Assembly (NCBI GenBank): GCA_020080175.1
Contig: JAGHQL010000067.1
Span: 1-64,000 of the forward strand
DNA: 64,000 bases
Direction of reading: 5' to 3'
Source of the DNA: Glutinoglossum americanum
Lineage: Eukaryota; Ascomycota; Geoglossomycetes; Geoglossales; Geoglossaceae
In this document: positions 21,583 through 33,168 of the stretch, piece by piece
How the letters are laid out: each line of letters begins with the position of its first letter
Numbering within the stretch: the stretch's first letter is position 1
The notes under the pieces: generated by a model
What the model was told of the DNA's origin: nothing
The model's input: only the letters and a program-made list of their open reading frames with translations
Database searches by the model: none
Translations under genes and position numbers: made by a program

Positions 21583-24500
21583 TCAAATCCCCAACTGTGC
21601 ATTTGTCACAAAATGAGCTCCCCCCGTACAGCGGTACCCGTTCCCCTGCTTAACCCACCGAAATCCCACCGGACACACCCCAAGATCCCTCAACTTCGCC
21701 TGAATTTTCGCCTCCTCCCTCCTCATCTGCTCCTCCCTCTCCAGCTTTGCCCTCGCAGCCTCACGGGCCCGACGCGCAAGCTGTTCCTGTATGCGAGCTT
21801 CTTCCAACTTACGCCTGAGCTCCTCATTGTTCCTATCTTCGTCAGATTTGGCCTTAGCACATGCAAGTTCCTCCGCTTTCGCGGCGTGGAATGTTGCGAG
21901 GGCGCCAGCGGATTCTTGGTTGCATTGGAGCTCATGGGCTGAGGCTTGCTGGGCGAGGTTCTGGGTTTGGAGGTCGATTTGAAGTTGGCTCCAGATCTCG
22001 TTGGAGACACTTGGGTCTCTTCGGAGGCGGGATTCGAGGCGGGAATGAGGGTCTTCGTGTTCGTCTTCGCTTTCATCGCTGTGATGCTCAGCAAAACTGC
22101 GTTTAGTTCCTTGAGTAACGCGTGCGACAGTTGGTGCTGGGGGGGCACAGTGGAGGATTTGGGTTGGCTCCATTAGCGGGCGTGATGATTCCCCGGGTGG
22201 TAAGATGGCACATCTGTTTTGCCGCTCAGTCAACATGGTCTCGGTGCACGCCAGAGCTTCCTTCGAAGAAAGCGTTAAGGCCGCTGAGCTGCCTGTTGTT
22301 TTGAACACGTAACTGATCATTGTTTTAGCTAGTGTGAGGATGTCTCGAGCGTTGCCCCAATTCGGGAGGCTAGAGAATTTTCCCACCAAATCCAGCATTT
22401 TGACATGCAGTGGTGATTTAGGGTCCTGCAAAGCTATAGCTGCGATGCCTTTCCGCCTAAGTTCGCGCTCCAGCAGCTGCAGGCAGTGCACAGGAGTCAT
22501 ATTCCGAAATACCACTTCCTCCGGGAAACGGCTCGACAGTCCTGCGTTGGCAGCCATAAGCTTGTTCATGTCGTCGTCGTAGCCCGCAAGGATGACAACA
22601 ATCTTCCCCGCAAACTTTGGTTTGGTGAGAAGATCCACGAGCTGGTTGACGGCATCCGACGCGAATTGGCCCTCTCCAAGACGGTAAGCCTCATCGACGA
22701 ATAGAACTTTACCCAGGCCCTTTTCAAGCTGCTGCTGGGTCTTTGGACCTGTATGTCCGACATACTGGCCGATAAGGTCTGAGGCCGAACATTCGACCAC
22801 TTCAGTGGAGGAGAGAAAACCCATGTCATAGAATATCTGCCCCATCTTGCGAGCGGTGGTGGTTTTCCCGGTTCCTGTAGAATAATTTCAAGTTAGATCT
22901 AGCCACGATCAGCCCCAAGTTATGAGAGAAGTAACACCAACCTGGTGGCCCTTTGAATATAAAGTTAGTAGGGACTTGCTCGTTCGGATCTAATCCACGC
23001 GCCTTCATACTCTGGGCTACCTGTTGGTAACCCTCCAATTTCGCAGCAATCTCATCGCAGCCAACGACATCTTCAAATAGTTTTCGACAGTTGACAGTCG
23101 CCCGATCACCTCGGTCGAATTGCGGGTCAAAGTCTTCCGGTTCAAAGACGACATCGGCTGAACGCTCGGAGGTCGGCTTTAATGACTCTCTCCACTGCTG
23201 GCGCCCTTTTGCTGCACTCAGCAAGTTTTCGACTTCCCCGGCATTCCCAAAGTTAGGCCGTCGTCGCGCTCGGCCAAGGACATCTATAGCCACATCCTTC
23301 GCCTTTTCCGTGGCCTCGAGACCCTGGTCCCCGAGCTTAAGGTCCAATATCTGGCGCAGCTGCGGTCCTGTGAAATCTTGGAAGTGAAAAGCATCCTCTA
23401 TCGCGAATCGCCTGGAGAGGCCAGAGTTAACGTTCAGAAACATCTCCCGGATCTGCTCTTCGTAACCGAGAAGGAGTACGCATCGGTCTTCTCCTGGTAC
23501 ACTTTGGATTTCAGCGACCATCGTGTCAATCACAGCAGTTTTATAGGGATCACTAGTATTCCCTGCGCCACCAGAGCCTGAATATAGCATATACGCCTCG
23601 TCAATAATCAGCACTTTCCCAAGTGTCGCGGCCAATATCGCCTTGGTGTTGCTTTCCGACTCCCCTAGGACGCTGCCGATGAAGTCTGCAGGGCTTTTCT
23701 CGACAACTGTAAACAAAGTTCGGTGGTTAGCATGCGCACCACGGAACTATCTCACCCCAGCGTGTGAGCAAAGGGGCCACTAACTCTCGCCGCTGCTTAG
23801 GAGGCCTAGGTCGGCTAAGATTTGACCGTATAACCGTCCGACAGTAGTTTTGCCTGTCCCAGGAGAGCCAAGGAAGACTCTATTCAAAGAGACTTGTACT
23901 AGTGGTTTCTCCTGTAACTCTCGGAGGTAGTTCGTTTTGACGCGGTCAATTAGAATACGAATCGATCCCTTGACGGTTTCGAGTCCTACTTGCTCCTGCA
24001 GCCTCTTCCAAGCCCCGCTTCGGGCAATCGCCTTGGATGGCTCTGGGCCAATGAGGTCTTCTTTCGTCAAATAAAAATTGTCTGGCATCAGGCCTTCTCC
24101 CCGCTCACGCGCAACCCTCTCTGCCTGCCGTTCTGAGATCCTCGAAAATGCATTCTGCAGTGCACGAGCGTTGCCAAACCCATCTCGGCCCCGGCCTCTG
24201 CCGAGGCGACGAATGGCAATACGCACATATTGCCCATCAGTTCCATCCTCGACCTTTAATTTCCCTGCGTATTTCTTGCTAATGTGCTTTTGCAATATCT
24301 GCTGGAGCTCAGCGTCAGTATAATCCGCAAATTGTAGCTTGTACGGGACACGGCTAGCGAGGCCAGGATTATGCTCGAAGAATTTCTCCATCTGCTTGTT
24401 GTAGCCGGCTAGAATAAATACGATTTTGCCAACGTTATTCTCCATTTCCGCTAGCAGAAAGTCAAGAACTTGTCCTCCGTTATGACTCTGTTTTTCGGTC

Positions 24501-27500
24501 AGTTGATACGCTTCATCCACGAAAAGGGTGCCTCCTCCGGCGTTATGTATCCGATCTATCTGCTTCTTGGCGCCCGAAACACCATCGTTGCCAAGGCGAG
24601 AGCCGGTAGTCTCGATAAACGCACCTCCTGGCAAAACACCCGCCGAAATTAAAAACTTTGCATAGAGACGAGCAATTGTGGTTTTCCCTATTAGAGGATA
24701 TCCAGTTAGCTTACTCATAAAGGTAAACAGAAACAACTCGCAGTGGCAGTATAAAATACCTGTTCCCGGGTTGCCGAGTAGAACCACGTTGAACCGCACG
24801 TCTTTCAAATCTATGCCTTGCCGTAGACTAAGGTCAATTCGGGCCTTGATTCGGAGGACTTGCGACTTGACGTCCTCCAAGCCAGTCATGTCCATAATCG
24901 AGTCTATTGCGTCGTTTCGAGCAGATTCCATATCTTTCTGGCGCTGCCACTCTTTCTCCGAGGGAGAGATTTGCAGGGGCAATAGAGAGGGTTGAGTTTC
25001 GGCAGGTGGTGCTTGGATCTGCGAGGCCTGTTGGCCGGCGCGGGGGTGTGGCATGCTAGGTGATTCCCCCGTGTGTAGTTTCGCGCCAGGGGGATTTCGT
25101 GGAGTAGGGTTTGACAACATCTGGGAGGTCAGCGCAGTGGCATCTGCTAGATCCCTTTCCTTTTGCTGAACCGCTAATTCTCGCTCCACTTGCGCCTGAG
25201 CATCCTTTACCTTCCGCCGTTCGAGATCTATCTGTTCGTCCAAACGTGCCAGTACATTTTCATGCTCCCGCTGTCTCATGTCCTCCACATGCTGGAGTCT
25301 AAAAGCCTCTTGCTTCTTTCTCTCCCTATCCCGGGCCTCTCGCTCGCAATTGCAACATGTTGTAGGGACAGTCTTGTGGCACCTACGCCGTTGGAGATGT
25401 CCCTCTCGGCACTGTGATTCCATCACATGGTTACATGGCATTTTCGAGTGGTCGTACAACCGGTGACACCGCTGAGGACAAGGATGGATACCACAGCTAA
25501 GAACTGTGCCACTGCACAGCAACCCACGGTAAGCTTAACTCATGTCTGGCAAGCATTGGAAACTGCTTACCAGGGCTCCATACACCCACCGTCAGGGCAT
25601 GCCTCCTCGAAATCCCGGGGCTGACATAGTATAGACATCCTATCTTTGTGGATCTCGCACCTGACAGGAAACCCATCGTAGATTTGGCCGCTAAGCTTAA
25701 GCAGGCTAAAGAATTTCATCCAGTTATCTCTTCCCTTACGAGCGTTGAGAAAAGTCTCCATATTTCCAATCATAATAAGTGAATTTCGGGCCCGGGACAG
25801 AAGAACGTTCAGCCGCTCAGGGGCAGACATGAATCCAATATCGCGGGAGGCGTTGCTTCTGGTCAGGCTGACCAACACGATCTCGCACTCCTCGCCTTGG
25901 TAATTGTCTGCCAGAAGAGGTGTTAGTGCCACTTGCTACGCAATCACTTAGACACGCAAGGGGATTTGGCCTGGGATAAGCCCCTACTACCCAGGCCGCC
26001 CCCAACACCGCCTTAGTACCAGAAAGTGAATAAGTAATAGAAGCTTTTGTTGCCATGGACGTCCCCACGAGCACATTTAATTGAGGTCTTCACAGCCACG
26101 GCATGCCCCCAGGTTATCCGACCGCTCAAATGCGAACTGAAATCTGTTGCTCACCAATAGAAGAAATGTGCAGAGGGCGTCTAGACGATGCCGCCGCAGC
26201 GGTCGACAAAAGCCCAGCCCGAACTAGTTCGTAAGAGTCGAGGTCATTGAGAACCGGGTCGTTATCCTTGCTGAGGATGTTTCTAAGTAGGTGTAATTGT
26301 GCGAGGTAAGGTGTAAGGACGACAATATTTTCCGAGGAGTAACCATTCTGCGAGAGATATCGGACGCATTTTAGGGTCATTTCCGCCTCAAATTTGTTCT
26401 GCTTTGACGAGCCTCTCGGATCGTCTCGATTTAGCTGATAGTTTTCGTCTTCAGGGTGATCGTGGTTGATGAACATGACATTGCCTTGAAATCCTCGGAG
26501 GTCCGGGCGGCCTGCGGTAGAGGGAGCATCAGTCAGGTCGGGATACGTTAATTGCCTGACAACCGAGGAAATCTCTGGTCGCATCCGGTGCTGCTGGCTA
26601 AGAGTTTGATGAGGAAAGCCCTTTAAAATGAGCCGCTCAAAGAGGGATCTATTGAGATCATATCCTTCGCCTTTTTCCACGCTTAGTTGGTAGTTGGCAT
26701 ACTTTGGCCGAAGTTGTTTGTGATCACCAATGAGGATTAGCTGCTTGGTCTCGGATCCCAGTGCAGAGAGGATATGGCTTTCTAAAATTTCTCCCGCCTC
26801 CTCTACCAGAAGCACCTCCGGCGAAGCCGCTTGGATGTCGTTCACGTACTTTGCTGCCCCGGTGGTTGTGCATGCCACTATCCGTTTTTCCTTGATGATA
26901 TAGGAGTCCTTCTGGTTGAACATACGGTCGATCCTACCCACACATTTGTTGTATTCCGTGGCGACATTATAAACCACATCGGCTTGCTCCTTAATTATTG
27001 CGAGTTCCCATCTGCGAAGAGCCGCTTTTCTAGCTTGGATTGACATATCCCAGACGACGCGCGAACCTTCACTAACGCGCTTTGCAAAGATCCCGCCGTC
27101 TTGACCCCACTTCCACCTACTCAGCAGGTAGGATTTACTCGGGGGCTTGCCTCTTGGGCCCATCACGGTTGCCCCGTCTTGGGATTCCGGAATTGTAAAG
27201 GCGTTAAAGAAGTCCGGGTCATCTATAAGCTACCTTGTTACTGCTCTGTGACGGTACCTTAACGATACTAAAAAAGATGCTTACCGAATTCAAGATGTTC
27301 CATAATATCACAATCCCAAATTTTCTTATTCAGGTAGCGGGTAAATAGTGATGACAAGCGGGATTCCAGGCAGGCAGCCTCGGTTTTTAGGCGATCGATC
27401 GCCTTCCAAGTATCTCTACCGAAGTTGAAATCGCTTTGTTGGTCGCGCAAACTCAGGCATTTTGTCCTTTGACAGCACTTGCTCCCGAGCCGAACCATGC

Positions 27501-29260
27501 TTTCCTCAGGAATACCAATATCTAGAAGGTCCGCCTTCCTCCCTATCAGCATGGACAACTGGCATATATGCTAGGAATCTTCTTACAAGGAATTGGTTGA
27601 GTGCATGGTTTGTGAAGCACACGACAAGTATTTTCTGAGAAGTGAAGTCATGGAGGATTTTAGCGACCAAAGCCCCAACAAAACTCTTTCCGGTGCCTGG
27701 TAAAGCATTAGAGATAGGGATAGTTGGTGATCAAATTGGCCGGTTTGAATTCTTACCGGGGGGCCCTTGAATTAAGCTGACTCTTTGAGTAAGACTCATC
27801 AACAGAGATGCACTTTGGGACTCGTCCAACTCAATCGGCTCCTCAGTGTCCAGTAGCTGCTGAAGGTTTCCGTTTTCACTACTCTTCATGTAAGCAACGA
27901 CTTGAGCTGGTATGAGTGGTGGTCCCTCCATGGGGCGCGACGGATTCCATAGTAGCAACTCATCAACCAGCGATAGCCTTTTAACCTCCTGCAGTCGCTG
28001 GAGAAACGGTTCATAAGAGAAAACGGCTGTATCAATTTGCACGAGTTTGACTGTTTTTGCCGCTTTCAGTCGCACCAAGGTCTTGAGTGCGCTTGTATCG
28101 CCCAGGAGTTGCAAGATAATAACAGGGGGTACTTGGGTCAGGAGATCCTCATTCCTGATGATCGTCGGGAAGGCTACGACCTCTTCGTCGATGATGAGAC
28201 ACGCCAGAGACTGATGTTTGAACGTGTTGGGATGATCTTTGAGGTAAGCCTTGTGTTTCCCGGGATCTAGTCTGACCCTAAATAGCCTATTGAAGTCAAC
28301 TTTGCACCTGAGCTTTAGCCCCCAGGGTTGGTGCCGTCGCCCCCCGTTCGGAAAGTTCCCAAAGTCAACTCCAATGGGAGTGAGGCCGTCGATTACAATG
28401 CCACGATGACGGCCTTTCTTCCGGCCGAGTGCGATTTTCAATTCCTCGCGTAGTTCGCCCAACATATCCTCGCGGAGAAGGCGAAATTGGTTGTCTAGAT
28501 GGACTGCAAACCGGGTGTCCTCAGGTTGGTGGTTCTCGACCGTTTGTAGAAAACGCAGGAATGGCGGCTCCAACGTTGTGAGTTCATCCGCTGTGGGGAG
28601 AATGGAGATCGACCGGAAGTCTTCCTTGTCGTTGTCATGGCGTCCGCCAGGGCCCAACTCACCATCAATACTTACCGGTATAGCAAGTGTTGAGACGACG
28701 TGCCTAATCTTCTGCCCTAGGGTCCGGATTTCGAACTCAGTGGAACCGAGAAGACGCTGCTGTATAACCGGATCCTGCGCGTGGCTAACATATGCCACAT
28801 ATTTCCCATCAGGAAGAGAGATGAGCTCAAGTAGAAGCCACCCGAAGGCTTGCTGTGCGTTCATCTCTAGCTCACCTTCTTTGAAAGCTCTCACAAATAC
28901 GTCCCAGAAAATTGGTGGATCCACTATGCGTAGAACGACTTCTCGCAGGAATTCTCCCCCACATATCCCTTTCAACCTAGGGCCTTGGAAGTATTTGAGG
29001 AGCGCTGTAGCCCACTCGTTGAGAAACTTCGGACGCATATCGAGCTGCAGGCATGTCTGCACGGACGGCAGGCCCTGGGGGTTGGATATCAGCCTCTGGA
29101 GACATGCCGGCTGATCAGACTGCGAGCATATCGCCCGGATGAAAAGGCTGCCATCCCTAGAAGTTGAGAGAGATTTCTTTTCCGATAAAACGTCGTTGAA
29201 GAACCTGCGAAGCTTGATTGTCCTGATATCTTCTTGGGGCAGCACTGGAGATGTTGGCAT
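21583..29260 (-). CDS. ZNFX1-like SF1 helicase fused to NFX1 zinc motifs and three CbbX-type AAA modules
   Basis: Nine exons, in coding order 29260..27757, 27696..27587, 27534..27285, 27222..26155, 25907..25571, 25511..24760, 24687..23785, 23706..22942 and 22874..21583, give about 2,326 residues, all phases consistent. The SF1/UPF1-like helicase has GPPGTGKS (about 500), EEAGEI (about 760), GDHKQLRPK, SQQHRMRPE, DNYQGEE and LLSRARNSL. A Cys/His-rich NFX1-type region follows (about 1075-1150), then a coiled coil. Three CbbX/SpoVK-like AAA modules have Walker A GNPGTGKTT (about 1340), GSPGTGKTT (about 1616) and GPPGTGKTT (about 1896), each with a DEAY Walker B. A charged coiled coil ends in CPVGFRWVKQGNGYRC. 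Animal ZNFX1 acts in RNA surveillance, small-RNA inheritance and antiviral sensing; the fungal role is inferred. The frame is open upstream of ATG 29260 (to about 29290), so a short 5' exon is possible. One intron (25908..26154) is 247 nt. Confidence 0.9.
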
Positions 29261-30745
29261 CTTAAGCAATGTGTCGAGGTCTGAGCAAAGGTTGCCTAAT
29301 TCCAGTGATGTGGCAGTTCAGCTAGTTATCTATAATCTATTATATTCTTCCCCGCCGCCCCCACCCTCAAGTCGCACAAACTCGTTGCCTTTCAAACGGA
29401 GGAGCGGCAAATCGCGTCCAAGCGCGCTCACATACCTTACCTGTCTAGGGTCCATTCCGGTGCAAGACTGCAGACATTTGCTGCGGTTGGTGGGTAGCAG
29501 CTGCCCCGCATGCAGGTCTCATACATCCCTACGCGATTATTGGTCGTTAACTCGCAACCCACACAGAACTAGCCCCATTCGTCACCGGAAAACCTACTAC
29601 CAATGATATTTCACCCCCATACTAGATTGTACCACTCGTCGACGGCGCCAACTGGTGATTCGGGAACATGCGGAAGGGGATCACTTTGCAGTGCCGCCAA
29701 CCCCAAATTCCCACTTGCCACGGCGAACATTACTGGACATGATTCGCAGCTATACTGTGCGGGGTTGTAAGTGGAGACAGCGATACGGGGCCTGTTGGAA
29801 GCAAGCCAAAAATGACTCGGGCATTAACGATACCATATTAAGTCCTGCCTACAGCAAATTTTGCATTCCGAGGTACGATAGACTACTTACTGCAGCTGAT
29901 TTACTGAAGTTCGTAGCACCAACTATTAGAATAGAAAATGCCTACAGGTTTAACAATAAAGCAGAGGATGTACTCTATCTCCTACCTTGGGGCAAAATTA
30001 TCTGCAACTTTTGGCGAAACGCCAGAACCCCCGAGCTTTGTATCGAAAATTTGCTGTAAGCGAAAAGCCAGATGGCCACCCAGGATAGACACTCCCGGAT
30101 AGGCACTCTAGCCCCGCTCTAGCACTGGCACCAGGCCCATCTGGTCTGGCCGTCTCCCGCATCCTTTTTTTATGTATTCTACATCTTCCACTTATACAAG
30201 TCTACTAGGCCCATATGCACTCTTCTCTCTTGCTAGTTGACCCAGTTCAACAAGGCTTCCTAATGGTAACGAGACGGGATGGGAGCTATGGCAGGACCCA
30301 GCCACCTTTGGGGCCAGATGGGCTAACCAAGCCCCCAGCACTAGTACCCATATGGTATGAATCAAGAAAGCTCAACAGAGATGGAAAATGACTTACAGCC
30401 TTCCTCCGTGCGTCGGATTTCGCCAACTCACTAGAGGGAGACTCGATTCGACTCTACTCAGCGCCATTTCCGCCCCATCGTTCCTCCAAGCTTAAGCCTC
30501 TCCCCTTACACCGAATAGAGCGTCTCACCCAAAACATTTCATCCAAGTCACCGACACCACCCAAGCCCCCGATATTAGCACATTCGGGATGCAACCCACA
30601 GGTGGTCCACCGACGCTCCACCGATCACCAGAAGCTACGTACCCACGACATTTCCAGAATGCATTGAATAACAGAAACTACAAATACACAGACCCGAAGA
30701 AACCACAAGACGTTGCTTATAAACCTAAAATAACCCAAAAACCCA
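29261..30745. other. intergenic between two minus-strand genes, no gene supported
   Basis: A short frame near 29,440-29,515 on the minus strand (MYETCMRGSCYPPTA...) could be a 5' exon of the helicase gene but does not join in frame. The plus-strand 134-codon frame at 29655-30059 starts with GTG and has no motif. The rest should include the laccase 3' UTR. Confidence 0.35.
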
Positions 30746-33168
30746 TCACCCCTTCAACAACCCGTTATAAAACTCACTCATATCCCTCACCCTCAACATC
30801 TTCAACCCCGAATCGATCTGCCCGACAAAATGACTCGCACTCCACTCCAGCCACTTGGGACAGGTCTCCCCTAGCTTCGCGTCAATCTGCTTGTTTGCCA
30901 CGACCTTGCTCCGCTGTTCCAGAAACTGGACGTAGAGACCCGCAGACACGTGCCAGGCGATGTGGCAGTGGAAGGGCCACACGCCAGGGTTGTTGGAGTC
31001 GATCTGGAGGACTATAAAGCTGAAAGGTCCCACTATTTGGGTGTCGCGGCGGGTGGGGTTGCTGGGGCGAGAGATGGTGCCGTCCCAGGGGGCGGTGGTG
31101 GGGCCTTGCGCGAGGACGAAGAAGTTGTGGCCTGCACGTCGGGTAGATAGGTTAGAACGGGCTGGAACAGAGTGGTCTTTGAGGAGCGCTTTCTCACCAT
31201 GCAAATGCATCGGATGGCTGGCCGGCGAATTATTGATAACCACAAACCTCGCCGTCCCATTGTCCCCCTCGTCGTACAAATTCCAATCTCTCGGAAAATC
31301 CGTACGTCCCTTATGCGCAGCCCCCAACGCCGGGTCGCCGAAATCAACCACGAAGCTGCTCCCATTGACATTCCAGACGAAATTACCCGTCGAGTTCTTC
31401 CCGAATCCGATGTCTAATTCAAAGGTCGTGGCCGGCTTTTTGGAAGGCGCGATTTTGTAGACGGGTTCGCTTAGGGAGAGGGGCGCGTCGAGGCATGGGG
31501 TGTCGCTGGGGAGTGTCTGGGGGGTGCTGGTGGGGATTGCAGAGGGAGGGGAATTGTCGTAGAAGATTACGGCGAGGGCCTGGGAGCTGGTTGGGTGGCG
31601 GACGCCGGTGCAGCCGGGGCCTGTGCCGATTTGGGAACGCATCCAGTAAGTGGAGCTCTTTTTGCCGGTGGCTTTCACTATGACGTCCATGCGCTGGGCG
31701 ACCTGCGGGAAAGTTCTGCGTTAGCTGGCCCAGCCTTAGATACATAAAGCAGTAGAAAATTGGGCGGCTCTGAGACTTGAGGGTTCTTCTTACGCCGAGA
31801 GATACGACTTTCGTTTTGTACGATTTGATGGGCACAAAGTCGATAGAGACTACTTCCATTTCGTGTTCGTCGATGCTGAAGTATAGGACACTGCATACGC
31901 GTTAGCTTCTAGCGGCTCACCAGCTAACTAGCCGCGAACACAAGGTAGGTAAGCGGTACGTACCCGTCCGACCCTGCATTGATCAATCGCAGGACGTGGT
32001 TATGGCCTTTCTTAAAATAAAACTTGCTCAAACCGGCATTCTCGACACATTTACTGCCAGGATCAGCTAATGAGCAGTTGAAGTCGTTCTTGCCATTGAT
32101 AAGCGCGTTGTCAGGCTGCGCTGCGGGCAGAACGGTATTGAAATCAACGCTGAGAACGTCAAGGACAATTGACTTATAGTCGCTGCAGCCAGATACCCGT
32201 TAGCGGAGTGCTATCAACAGGATATTAAGATCGCGCGTGGGAGACTTACCGGTGGTACCAGTCACTCAATATAACTGGGCCGAGGTCGATGTCGCGGGTA
32301 TATCTAGTCGGTCATAGATTAGCACTCAAGGGAGACAAATGTTAACCTAAGGGGAACTTACTGTTTGGGACCGTGAATGATCAACGGGCCAAACGCACCA
32401 GAACTGTATTGCGCGCTGTAGTGACTATGCCACCAAGATGTCCCGTATAGATCTGCCTGGAACCTATATACGAATGACTCGCCGGGTGCAATCGGACACT
32501 GCGTGACGCCTGGCACCCCGTCGCTCCAGGGTGTCGTTTTCTGTAGAAGCCCATGCCTGCAGCAGAAGGATATCAGTGCTCCGGTCTATCAGGGTACCGT
32601 TGTTAGTCCTACCAGTGAAGCGCAGTCCCCTCGTCAAGGCTGTTATGAACAGTAACTTCAATCCAATCCCCCCAATTAGCTTCAATTAGAGGCCTAACGG
32701 GTTAGAAGCAATGTCAGCCTCGCCCACAACTAGCTATGGAAACCCAGCATGTGGGTCACCTACCCAGGAAACTGGTTATTGATCACAATCATATCCTTCT
32801 CGACGCCATCAGGGGAGAGCTTCGCAAAGCCAACATTAAAATCATAATGCCTCGTAACACCTATCGGGATACAAAAACCCATTAGTTAAAATTTCTCCGC
32901 ATATGCAAGCTGAAGAGGTTATTGGGCAGAGTCACTAACCTGTGTCAGGCGTGTCCGTGTACTGATTCGAATTATCCGCCGTCTTTGCCCCCCACGGTGG
33001 TTGCGCGCCTGCGACCAGCATGGAGAAGTTCAGCGAATCACTGGTACTACTTGACAAGAAGTCCCCCAGCTGTTGGGCGTCGCTTGTTCCGAGTTTGGAG
33101 TCCCCATTTGTTTGGGTCTGGCTTAGAGCCGCGACTAGAGTTGTGATGTTGAGAAGGGAGGCGACCAT
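30746..33168 (-). CDS. ascomycete laccase (multicopper oxidase)
   Basis: Nine exons, in coding order 33168..32940, 32860..32764, 32693..32613, 32556..32362, 32303..32250, 32182..31964, 31890..31794, 31702..31198 and 31131..30746, encode 620 residues. The N terminus (MVASLLN, then TTLVAAL) is a likely signal peptide for secretion. All four copper ligand motifs are present: HWHG (about 136, split by an intron between HW and HG), [12 protein letters not shown] (about 488) and [12 protein letters not shown] (about 548). The axial position after the last motif is Leu, as in ascomycete laccases. Laccases oxidise phenols with four T1/T2/T3 coppers and reduce O2 to water; roles include lignin or humus turnover, pigment and wall formation. 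The last intron (66 nt) is in frame and hidden in a naive translation. Several NxS/T sites fit glycosylation. Confidence 0.93.

Noticed and set aside
25817-26074. 85-codon frame overlapping the long helicase intron
   Set aside because: It runs from inside the intron into an exon in the wrong frame; splicing to restore IDNYQGEE explains the region.
21583-29260. Three or more separate genes (helicase, zinc protein, AAA proteins)
   Set aside because: Nine exons join with perfect phase and restore conserved motifs across every junction, and the same fusion is known in fungi.
29655-30059. 134-codon open frame on the plus strand
   Set aside because: It starts with GTG, the first internal ATG gives about 106 residues, and there is no motif, signal or splice context.
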